NCBI GenBank assembly: GCA_023356515.1
Contig: JAKQYG010000043.1
Location: 1-15,427, forward strand
Direction: 5' to 3'
DNA: 15,427 bases
From: Trichodesmium sp. MAG_R04
Lineage (GTDB): Bacteria; Cyanobacteriota; Cyanobacteriia; Cyanobacteriales; Microcoleaceae
The position numbers were made by a program, and so were the translations under genes. Shown piece by piece: positions 6,979 to 13,313 of the stretch. Positions within the stretch are counted from its first letter, which is position 1; the number at the start of each line of letters is the position of its first letter. A model generated the notes under the pieces. It made no database searches. It saw only the letters and a list, made by a program, of their open reading frames with translations, and was not told the DNA's origin.

Positions 6979-7407
6979 ATGGCAATATCATCGACACTTA
7001 CAACTAGTTTCAAGAAAGAGTTACTTGAAGCAGTGCACAACTTTAAAAACTCTGGTGGTGATACTTTTAAACTAGCTTTATACACAAGTTCGGCTACTTT
7101 AGGAGCCACGACTACTGCTTTTACAACTACTGGTCAAGCTAGTGGTACTAATTACTCTTCCGGCGGTGGCACTTTAACTAGAGTAGATCCTACAACTGGT
7201 GGAACCACAGGTTTCACAGACTTTGCAGATTTAACTTTTGGCACAGCCACTATTACAGCTAGAGGTTGCATGATTTATAATTCATCTGACAGTAATAAAT
7301 CTGTAGCTACTATTGATTTTGGTGGAGACAAAACTTCTACTGCTGGTGATTTCACAATCGTGTTTCCAGCTGCAGCAGCAAGCACGGCTATTATTAGAAT
7401 AGCGTAA
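6979..7407 (+). CDS. Conserved virion-type beta-rich protein
   Basis: This 142-residue protein begins 2 bases after the previous stop, with AAAAGG about 10 bases upstream of the ATG. It starts MAISSTLTTSFKKELLEAVH, then FKLALYTSSATLG, a Gly/Thr-rich middle, ARGCMIYNSSDSNKSVATID and ends FPAAAASTAIIRIA. The strict beta alternation and low charge suit a small virion domain such as a spike, plug or fibre-base protein. The N-terminal helix followed by LALYTS is a pattern I know from marine phages, where it usually precedes tail-fibre genes, as here. The molecular role is not established. Confidence 0.6.
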   Translation: MAISSTLTTSFKKELLEAVHNFKNSGGDTFKLALYTSSATLGATTTAFTTTGQASGTNYSSGGGTLTRVDPTTGGTTGFTDFADLTFGTATITARGCMIYNSSDSNKSVATIDFGGDKTSTAGDFTIVFPAAAASTAIIRIA

Positions 7408-7417
7408 GGGGGAGAGC

Positions 7418-8725
7418 ATGGCTCTTGTCCTTAACGATAGGGTAAAAGAAACCACTACCACCACAGGTACGGGTACTCTAAACCTAGCTGGTGCTGCTAC
7501 CAACTTTGAAACTTTTGTTGCTGGCATAGGTGACGGCAATACCGTTTATTATGCTATCGTGCATCAAAGCGCAGCTGAGTTTGAAGTAGGCCTTGGTACT
7601 GTTACCGATGCTACTCCCGACACTTTATCTAGGACAACTATTCTTAGTAGTTCTAACTCTGATTCTGCAGTTAATTTTTCTTCTGGTACTAAAGATGTAT
7701 TCTGTACTTTGCCTGCTAGTAAAACAGTCTTTGAAGATGCAAGTAGCAATGTTACTTTGCCCGGAACTATAACAGCAGTAGGCACATCTGTATTTACTAA
7801 TTTAGATATTTCAGGTGATGTAGATGTAGACGGCACATTAGAAGCTGATGCTATGACTTTAGACGGCACAGCTATTACAACCACAGCCACTTTAAGCACT
7901 GGTATTTCTAATAACAATGTGCCTAAATTTACAAGTGGCGTAGTTGATGACGATTTCTTAAGAGTTAATGGCACAGCTATAGAAGGTAGGTCAGCGAGTG
8001 AAGTCCTATCAGATATAGGTGCTTCTGCTGCTGCAGGTAGTTCAAGTATTGTTACTACAGGTGCATTAGATTCAGGATCAATTACGAGTGGTTTTGGCAC
8101 AATTAATAATGGTTCTAGCACGATCACAACCACTGGTGCTATTACTGGTGGGTCATTAGTTGCAGACAACATAACTATAGATGGCACAGAAATAGATTTA
8201 TCTTCTGGCTCTCTAACAGTAGATGTAGCAGACGATATTACTCTTGATGCTGATGGAGGAACTATTATTTTCAAAGACGGAGGGACAGAAATAGGATTTT
8301 TTGCTTTAGACAATTCTGGTTTCTTTGATATGCTTTCTTCCGTTTCAGATGCAGATATAAGAATCAGAGGGAATGATGGTGGCAGCACAATAACAGCACT
8401 TACCTTTGATATGTCAGATGCAGGCGCAGCAACATTTAACAATGATGTAACTGCATTTTCAGATGCTAGATTAAAAGATAATATTGAAACTCTTGAGAAT
8501 GGATTACAAAAAATAGAACAATTAAGAGGAGTAACTTACACAAGAGATAATAAAGAAAGTATTGGGGTGATTGCTCAAGAAGTAGAAAAAATATTACCAG
8601 AAATAGTCAAAACAGCAGATGATGAAATGGGTACAAAATCTGTTGATTATAGTAGAATAACTGCAGTGTTGATTGAAGCAGTGAAAGAATTATCTGCAAA
8701 AGTTCAAGAATTAGAGAGTAAATAA
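7418..8725 (+). CDS. Tail fibre with C-terminal S74 self-cleaving chaperone domain
   Basis: This 435-residue protein has a strong ribosome site, GGGGGAG at 7408-7414. Residues 1 to about 110 (MALVLNDRVKETTTTTGTGT ... FCTLPASKTVF) form an N-terminal module seen at the start of many marine phage fibres, probably for virion attachment. Residues 110-345 are a repetitive Gly/Thr/Ser/Asp-rich shaft. From residue 347 the sequence FSDARLKDNIE is the signature of the peptidase S74 intramolecular chaperone, with Ser348 and Lys353 at the spacing of the catalytic pair (Ser911/Lys916 in endosialidase NF). The chaperone should trimerise the fibre, then cut itself off before Ser348, releasing 88 residues that end in a coiled coil. 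The gene overlaps the next at TAATG. It is likely a receptor-binding fibre; no depolymerase motif is visible. Confidence 0.87.
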   Translation: MALVLNDRVKETTTTTGTGTLNLAGAATNFETFVAGIGDGNTVYYAIVHQSAAEFEVGLGTVTDATPDTLSRTTILSSSNSDSAVNFSSGTKDVFCTLPASKTVFEDASSNVTLPGTITAVGTSVFTNLDISGDVDVDGTLEADAMTLDGTAITTTATLSTGISNNNVPKFTSGVVDDDFLRVNGTAIEGRSASEVLSDIGASAAAGSSSIVTTGALDSGSITSGFGTINNGSSTITTTGAITGGSLVADNITIDGTEIDLSSGSLTVDVADDITLDADGGTIIFKDGGTEIGFFALDNSGFFDMLSSVSDADIRIRGNDGGSTITALTFDMSDAGAATFNNDVTAFSDARLKDNIETLENGLQKIEQLRGVTYTRDNKESIGVIAQEVEKILPEIVKTADDEMGTKSVDYSRITAVLIEAVKELSAKVQELESK

Positions 8726-9345
8726 TGGCAGTCCCAACAGGTACGGCAAAATTTTCAGAAATACAAACAGAATTTGGTGGAAGCAATCCTATCTCTTTGA
8801 GTGAATATTATTCTGGTGGATCTTTAGTAAAAGCAAATTTAGGAATTTTCGCACCCAATGGCGTACCCACTTCTGGAACAATAAGCGTAAATGATTTTCG
8901 AGGCGCCGAAAACACTAGTGAATTTTGGACTACAAGTGTTAATTTTACTCAAGCTGGTAGACCTATTGTTGGAGGCACGGTTGCAGGACAATCAAGTCTT
9001 GGGTCAGGAGCACCCGCTCCAGTTATATCAGATACCACACCTGACAACGGTAGAGTTATGAAAAGTAGCACACTACGAGAACTTTATTATTTACAACCAC
9101 AAGCTGCAAAAGGAAGCCCGCCCTCTGCAGTGTCGTTTAATGTAACTTTAAATCCAACACCATCAGATTCAGATATGAACAATGATACAGATGCTTTTAA
9201 ATTTATAACAGATGCTGGCGTTCGCACCTATCAAAGAAATGCGGCAACTTACAATGCGGTTACTAATACTTTTCATACCTGGGTATGGGGAAGTTCACCT
9301 TTTGGTCCTCAATCAACAAGAGATGTTACTTTTGACTGTAATTAA
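8725..9345 (+). CDS. Fibre-like virion protein
   Basis: This 206-residue protein starts at a TAATG junction with the S74 fibre. The N-terminus (VPTGTAKFSEIQTEFGG, then NPISLSEYYSGG, ending in GTISVNDFRGA near residue 56) is a short module common at the start of fibre or tail-tip proteins of marine phages. The C-terminal 150 residues are a Thr/Ser/Asn/Pro-rich beta domain ending TRDVTFDCN that I do not recognise. Translational coupling and position suggest it works with the S74 fibre, for example as a tip or connector. The C-terminal domain may be the receptor-specific part, since such parts vary between phages. Confidence 0.6.
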   Translation: MAVPTGTAKFSEIQTEFGGSNPISLSEYYSGGSLVKANLGIFAPNGVPTSGTISVNDFRGAENTSEFWTTSVNFTQAGRPIVGGTVAGQSSLGSGAPAPVISDTTPDNGRVMKSSTLRELYYLQPQAAKGSPPSAVSFNVTLNPTPSDSDMNNDTDAFKFITDAGVRTYQRNAATYNAVTNTFHTWVWGSSPFGPQSTRDVTFDCN

Positions 9346-9347
9346 AC

Positions 9348-9575
9348 ATGGCTTTAGTACATAAAACAGACAATGGTGTAAAAAGAGTTGGTAAACATTA
9401 TGCAGACGAACATTATTGGGAAATGCCTGCAATACTAGATAGTAAGGGAGAGGTAGATGAAGCTGCTTCTGAAAAAGTTTTAGATGAATTACACTATAAC
9501 GAAGTTACCTCTTTTGTTGTAAAAGAAACCACGGTGCATCCATATATTGATGCAACAGACGTTGGTGAAATATGA
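9348..9575 (+). CDS. Small hypothetical protein
   Basis: This is a 75-residue acidic protein, starting 2 bases after the fibre-like gene and overlapping the next gene by ATGA. It begins MALVHKTDNGVKRVGKHYAD and has paired His/Tyr/Trp residues (HYADEHYWEMP) and a charged helix (EAASEKVLDELHYNEVT). No known motif is visible. Coupling on both sides suggests it belongs with the following 230-residue protein. Function not recognised. Confidence 0.55.
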   Translation: MALVHKTDNGVKRVGKHYADEHYWEMPAILDSKGEVDEAASEKVLDELHYNEVTSFVVKETTVHPYIDATDVGEI

Positions 9576-10264
9576 CTTTAATTAAAGGGTTTACAAACAT
9601 GACAAGTCTTAAAGTTGAAGACGACTTAATGATTACAGTAGTTACAGGTGATAAAGGCACTGTTGCAACAAGAGAATTAGTAGATATACCAAACCCAACA
9701 TTACACACAATACATGAAAATAATAAATTATTTTCATTGCCTATAAAATGGGTAATTTTAAAAGGCAGTGCTTCACATAGTTGGTATTGGGAGGATGAAA
9801 TTGATATTACAAAAGAAGATTTAGAAGAATTAGAAGAACTTAATAAAGATGATACGTTAAAAAATTCTTCAAACTACGTAGCTACCACTTTAGACGACGC
9901 CATAGCTAATAAAAAATATGGTTTTACTTATACCTATGATTGTCCTTTTACTACTTTGACTTCTACACAAGTAAAATACCAACTAATATGTAAAGGAATA
10001 CTAGAAGCATTACAAGACGACACTAGATATTTATGTGTTATTACAAACAATGCTAATTATTCTCTAGGTATTTTAGATATACCTATAGGACAAACGTCTA
10101 CTTTAACAAAGCAAGGTACATTGGATTACGTAATTTTTAGTGGAGCATGTGAGGTTAATGATGTTGCTATAGCAGAAAACACTTATAAAAAACTAACAAG
10201 TAATTCGATAAACATAAAAAATACTGATAGTAGAGATATTAGAATAGTGGTGGTATCGAAATAA
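9572..10264 (+). CDS. Unknown protein with cupin-like C-terminal part
   Basis: This is a 230-residue protein. The ATG at 9572 makes an ATGA overlap with the previous stop; an in-frame ATG at 9599 preceded by AAAGGG is an alternative start. The first half is acidic, with a Trp-rich segment HSWYWEDE and a Glu/Leu helix (ITKEDLEELEELNK). The second half (about residues 150-230) has a strand order like half a cupin barrel: SLGILDIPIGQT, DYVIFSGACEVNDV, then a strand pair ending DIRIVVVSK. The metal-binding His residues of typical cupins are absent. This may be a binding or structural domain and not an enzyme. I do not recognise the full protein. Confidence 0.5.
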   Translation: MTLIKGFTNMTSLKVEDDLMITVVTGDKGTVATRELVDIPNPTLHTIHENNKLFSLPIKWVILKGSASHSWYWEDEIDITKEDLEELEELNKDDTLKNSSNYVATTLDDAIANKKYGFTYTYDCPFTTLTSTQVKYQLICKGILEALQDDTRYLCVITNNANYSLGILDIPIGQTSTLTKQGTLDYVIFSGACEVNDVAIAENTYKKLTSNSINIKNTDSRDIRIVVVSK

Positions 10265-11067
10265 TGTGGAACCCTATAGCAATAGGTAAAAGTATAAATT
10301 TTCTTTTAACAGAGTTTGGCGAAGGCAACGATCTTAAACCAGAAACTAAAGATGAAAACGGTGAAGTAAGAATTAGTTACATATTAAGTTTGTATAGAGA
10401 ACTTAATATACCTTTTGGTCCAATGATGACTTTAAGAAATCGTAGAACTAAAAAAGGTAGAGATGTTTGTTGGGGGCGTAAACATAATGACCCAGAGTAT
10501 ATAGAGTCGGTAGTTATTCCAAAACTCATGGACTTCGATTATCTTAAAAATTTACCAGCAAACACCATAGGTGCAGGTTATTATAGAATTGTTAAAGAAT
10601 ATGGTATTGAAGACTTATATAATCAAAGATTTTCACAAGAAGAAGCAAATAAATTTAAAGGTGCCTATTCTTCTTTTGCAGAAGAAATAAGAGCAAACTG
10701 TTCAAGACATATACTTTTAACTCACGATAATTGGCATATACTAACTGGCTATAATACCGATACGTTAGGAGAAGCTCTATTGCAAACCATAACCGCAAAA
10801 TGTTTTTATTTATATCAAGCACATTTAGTAGGGTTTTTCGGTATGTTAAAAGTAGTGAAAGAAACTAAGAGTTGGTTGCCTTTTAAAGCATGGTTAGAAT
10901 GTTTGCGGTTAGCAAAACAAATAAATAATAGTTTTGTTTATTATGGACCACTTGAATTTATTGAAGAAGATGTAAATAAATTAAGAAAAAAATTTAACAT
11001 CAAAAAACCTAAAATTTATAATGAATATTACCAAAAATATAAGTTGGAACTTTCCAATACTGACTAA
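10264..11067 (+). CDS. Coq4-like protein (ubiquinone biosynthesis family)
   Basis: This is a 267-residue protein with a TAATG junction to its neighbour. Residues 154-170 read HDNWHILTGYNTDTLGE, an exact fit to the HDxxH-x11-E metal site of Coq4: His154, Asp155, His158 and Glu170 are all in place. Upstream, LPANTIGAGYYRIVKEYG (residues 97-114) matches the LPxxTLGxxY region of the family, and the C-terminal half is helical, as in Coq4. Coq4 is needed for ubiquinone synthesis, either in the Coq complex or in removal of the ring C1 carboxyl. Many alphaproteobacteria have it; it is not a usual phage gene. Residues 1-70 include the block FGPMMTLRNRRTKKGRDVCW, which I do not recognise. It may supply or alter quinones in the infected cell, or be a Coq4-fold protein with another ligand. 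There is no signal peptide. Confidence 0.75.
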   Translation: MWNPIAIGKSINFLLTEFGEGNDLKPETKDENGEVRISYILSLYRELNIPFGPMMTLRNRRTKKGRDVCWGRKHNDPEYIESVVIPKLMDFDYLKNLPANTIGAGYYRIVKEYGIEDLYNQRFSQEEANKFKGAYSSFAEEIRANCSRHILLTHDNWHILTGYNTDTLGEALLQTITAKCFYLYQAHLVGFFGMLKVVKETKSWLPFKAWLECLRLAKQINNSFVYYGPLEFIEEDVNKLRKKFNIKKPKIYNEYYQKYKLELSNTD

Positions 11068-11239
11068 AATAAAAAACTACTATTTAGCTAATGGTTTAAT
11101 TAAAACTTTAATTTGGATTGTGTTCATAGTTATTGGTACAAAAATTATTATAATAAACGGGGGAATAGGGTTAATTAATTATTTATTTGGTACAGAAATA
11201 CCTTATGGTCCTGTTTTATATTATTTAGGTGTGTTATGA
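11021..11239 (+). CDS. Small membrane protein
   Basis: This 72-residue protein starts inside the last 47 bases of the Coq4-like gene and ends in an ATGA overlap with the first oxygenase gene. It has a basic N-terminal 20 residues, a strong membrane segment (about 27-46, LIKTLIWIVFIVIGTKIIII) and a second, weaker hydrophobic stretch to the C-terminus. No ribosome site precedes the ATG, so the start is uncertain. The overlap at its end is the main evidence that it is translated. It could be a membrane anchor or partner for the Coq4-like protein, whose substrate is lipid, or an unrelated small phage membrane protein; holin-like use is also possible from size alone. Confidence 0.45.
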   Translation: MNITKNISWNFPILTKIKNYYLANGLIKTLIWIVFIVIGTKIIIINGGIGLINYLFGTEIPYGPVLYYLGVL

Positions 11240-11814
11240 ACAGTTCTTGGCAGCTTTGGGAGAAAGGAGTTAGTGATGAGGTTTTAGAAAAAATCTTAGA
11301 AGTAACAAATAAGTTGAAGCTAGAAGAAGCGCAAGTAGGAACTGATGCACGTCCTATAACAGATTCTAATACAAGAAGATCAAAAACTGGTTTTTTAAAT
11401 GCTTTAAATCCTGAACATGAAAACATATATGCTCTTTGCACAAACTTTTTTTATCAAGCAAACACTAATGCTTTTGGTGTAAATTTATCAAGGTTGTCTG
11501 ACATACAATACACAGAATATCATGCAGAAGATGAAGGATTTTATACTATGCACCAGGATTGTTTTTTAGAATCAGAAAAACTTATAGATAGAAAATTAAG
11601 TTTGACAATACAATTATCAGATCCTAATGAATATGAAGGAGGGGACTTTGTTTTTGATACTGCTTTTGTAAGCACTAGACCTGATAGACGACTTTTAAAA
11701 CAAAAAGGCGCGGTTTTAGTATTTCCTTCGTTTATGACGCATAAAGTAGAACCAGTTACAAAAGGTATAAGAAAAAGTTTGGTAGCTTGGATTGATGGAC
11801 CCTGTTGGCGATAA
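11236..11814 (+). CDS. 2OG-Fe(II) oxygenase, prolyl hydroxylase/PiuC-like
   Basis: This 192-residue enzyme should use iron, oxygen and 2-oxoglutarate to hydroxylate a substrate that is not known. All ligands are present: His106 and Asp108 in YTMHQDCF, distal His169 in FPSFMTHKV, and Arg179 ten residues later for 2-oxoglutarate. The surrounding strands (KLSLTIQLSDPNEYEGGDFVF split around residues 120-140, and GAVLVFPSFM) fit the double-stranded beta-helix of this superfamily. There is no signal peptide or transmembrane segment, so it is cytoplasmic. It is coupled to the membrane protein upstream by ATGA and overlapped by a second oxygenase downstream. Phage members of this group are widespread but mostly of unknown target; protein or nucleic-acid modification are both possible. 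Confidence 0.82.
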   Translation: MNSSWQLWEKGVSDEVLEKILEVTNKLKLEEAQVGTDARPITDSNTRRSKTGFLNALNPEHENIYALCTNFFYQANTNAFGVNLSRLSDIQYTEYHAEDEGFYTMHQDCFLESEKLIDRKLSLTIQLSDPNEYEGGDFVFDTAFVSTRPDRRLLKQKGAVLVFPSFMTHKVEPVTKGIRKSLVAWIDGPCWR

Positions 11815-12421
11815 ACACAATTTAAAAAATAAAAAATTATTATCTTATGATTCTGAAATGATGGATCTAGATTATTATGTAAGCACCGCTTATAAAAAAC
11901 CAATAAAATATACCAAACATTTCGATATGGTCTACACTTTACCTTTTTTAGATAAAGATTTTTGTAATGAACTTTTAACAGAAATTAAATGTATTGAAAA
12001 AAATTTTAATTATGAAGGAAACGAACAAGAACATATAAGTGTAAGAAGTCCAGAATTAAAACTTAAAAATATATGCCCTGAATTATCAAAACATTTATTA
12101 GAAAGAGTTTGCGCTTTTGGTAATGCTTTTTTTATTAAATGTTTTGATACACCTGTAACTGGTGGCAGTGTTCATGTAACAAAATATAATAAAGAATGGG
12201 TGGGTCAAGAACACACAGACCTTTGCGACGTATCGGTTTTAGTTTCTTTAAATGAAAAAGAGTTTGAAGGAGGAGGCACAGAATTTAAAGGTGGGATAAT
12301 AAAACCGTTGTCTGTAGGTTCTGCCATAATTTTTCCAAGTTACATAACCAAACATAAAGGATTATCTATAACTTCAGGAGAAAGATATTTATTAGTTTTT
12401 TGGTTGACACGATCAATGTAA
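11795..12421 (+). CDS. Second 2OG-Fe(II) oxygenase
   Basis: This 208-residue enzyme, counted from ATG 11795 inside the end of the preceding gene, overlaps it by 20 bases. In-frame ATGs at 11858 and 11861 are alternatives; no candidate has a clear ribosome site. The active site is complete: His140 and Asp142 (GQEHTDLCDV), distal His187 (FPSYITKHKG) and Arg197 ten residues later. The strand pattern SVLVSLNEKEFEGGGTEF then GSAIIFPSY matches prolyl-4-hydroxylase-like folds. The N-terminal 45 residues are Lys/Tyr-rich and do not belong to the catalytic core. Identity to the preceding oxygenase is low outside the motifs, so this is more likely a distinct family member than a fresh duplication. The substrate is unknown. 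Confidence 0.8.
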   Translation: MDPVGDKHNLKNKKLLSYDSEMMDLDYYVSTAYKKPIKYTKHFDMVYTLPFLDKDFCNELLTEIKCIEKNFNYEGNEQEHISVRSPELKLKNICPELSKHLLERVCAFGNAFFIKCFDTPVTGGSVHVTKYNKEWVGQEHTDLCDVSVLVSLNEKEFEGGGTEFKGGIIKPLSVGSAIIFPSYITKHKGLSITSGERYLLVFWLTRSM

Positions 12422-12479
12422 GATATAATTAACTATGGATGATAATATTAAAATAAACGGTAAAGATTAGAGGAGTAAC
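12404..12479 (+). promoter_or_regulatory. Promoter-like pair and leader before the repeat protein
   Basis: A perfect TTGACA (12404-12409, inside the oxygenase gene) and a perfect TATAAT (12424-12429) are separated by 14 bases, shorter than the usual 16-18, so strength is doubtful. The 58-base gap that follows holds a mini reading frame of 11 codons (ATG 12435 to TAG 12468-12470) whose ATG lies 5 bases after the TATAAT and whose stop touches the ribosome site AGGAG (12471-12475) of the next gene. The gap shows nothing else. Independent transcription of the downstream fibre genes is an inference. Confidence 0.35.
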
Positions 12480-13304
12480 GTGCTTGGTATAGTCGCGTTT
12501 GCTCAAGCTCCTTTTGCGGATTTAGGCAGGGCTAGCTTTGAAGTAAGTATTGATGGAATAAGTGCAACTAGTGCACTAGGCTCTGTAACCGTAGATGCAG
12601 AGGCAAATGTTTCTGTAACTGGTCAAAATGCAACTTCTGCTGTAGCAGGAGTAGGAGTAAATGCGCAAGCAGTTGCTACCTTACCAAGTTTACTTGGTAC
12701 CGTTGGCTCGGTATCAGTGACCACAGATGCCGAAGCAAGTGTTACTTTATCTACTTTAGTTGCTACTTCAGCGTTAGGGACTTCAACAGTTCATCACAAT
12801 GCCAAGTCCACTTTGTCTGGTGTTGTTGGCACTACTAGCTTAGGTACGACTACTGTTAGTCACACAGACAATCCACAGATTACAGGAGTAGCAGCCACTG
12901 CAAGTATAGGCAGTGTAACTGTTGCACTTGGGGTAACAATTACAATTACTGATCAAGCAGGAACTTCTAGTTTAGGCACTGTAAGTGTTACGGCCCCTGT
13001 ATCTTTAAATTTAACAGGGCAAGAAATAACTTCTAGTCTTGGTTCTGTAACTACTTTAGCTAAAGCCAAAGTAACTCTTACCGCTTTAACAGCTACAGGT
13101 GAAGTTGGCGAAACTATAATTTGGTTTAAAATTGATGACACACAAACACCAAACTATAGCGATGTAAACGAAGCACAAACTTCTAATTATAGTAATATTG
13201 ATACCACACAAACACCAAATTATAGTAATATAAATGAAACACAAACTCCTGGATGGTCTGCTGTTTCTGAAACTCAGACTCCTAATTGGGAAGAAGTGGC
13301 ATAG
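12480..13304 (+). CDS. Repeat-built fibre-like protein
   Basis: This 274-residue protein has a GTG start, chosen because AGGAG at 12471-12475 is well spaced and no ATG is near. Residues 25-200 are eight gap-free repeats of 22 residues with the core ATSxLGSVTVxAxAxVTL, each able to form a pair of beta strands. Residues 221-274 are five copies of an 11-residue unit, TQTPNYSxINE, the last two with Trp in place of Tyr and the final one a residue short. The first 20 residues (MLGIVAFAQAPFADLG) recur at the start of similar marine phage proteins. Composition is almost free of Lys/Arg and Cys, as in extended fibre shafts. Its place before the collar fibre supports a virion role. No enzymatic motif is seen. 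Confidence 0.65.
   Translation: MLGIVAFAQAPFADLGRASFEVSIDGISATSALGSVTVDAEANVSVTGQNATSAVAGVGVNAQAVATLPSLLGTVGSVSVTTDAEASVTLSTLVATSALGTSTVHHNAKSTLSGVVGTTSLGTTTVSHTDNPQITGVAATASIGSVTVALGVTITITDQAGTSSLGTVSVTAPVSLNLTGQEITSSLGSVTTLAKAKVTLTALTATGEVGETIIWFKIDDTQTPNYSDVNEAQTSNYSNIDTTQTPNYSNINETQTPGWSAVSETQTPNWEEVA
12552..13079 (+). repeat. Eight coding repeats of 66 bases (22 residues)
   Basis: Period-22 protein repeats lie end to end without gaps in residues 25-200 of the repeat protein, with a decayed ninth copy after them. At DNA level they have diverged, so the period is clear in protein but not in bases. The third copy has its LGSVSV block two residues early but keeps the total length. Confidence 0.75.
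13140..13301 (+). repeat. Five tandem 33-base coding repeats
   Basis: Units begin at 13140, 13173, 13206, 13239 and 13272; the first and third share ACACAAACACCAAA, and the second and third share TATAGTAATAT. Each encodes TQTPNYSxINE or a variant. The units are in frame with no spacers, so copy-number change would alter shaft length without a frameshift. Confidence 0.75.
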
Positions 13305-13313
13305 AGGTAATAC

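Noticed and set aside
2974..7407. Tail tube, sheath or tape-measure genes
   Set aside because: No gene here has the length or helical repeat pattern of a tape measure or the features of a tube protein, which favours a short-tailed phage; they could still lie outside the window.
7564..8442. 292-codon open frame on the minus strand
   Set aside because: It lies wholly antisense to the S74 fibre gene, is rich in Ser/Val/Pro/Ile as a complement of Gly/Thr/Asp codons, and has no ribosome site or recognisable motif.
11236..12421. Recent tandem duplication of one oxygenase gene
   Set aside because: Only the active-site motifs and fold pattern are shared; length, N-termini and most residues differ.
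13140..13301. CRISPR-like array of 33-base units
   Set aside because: The units are contiguous without spacers, in frame, and encode a regular peptide repeat.
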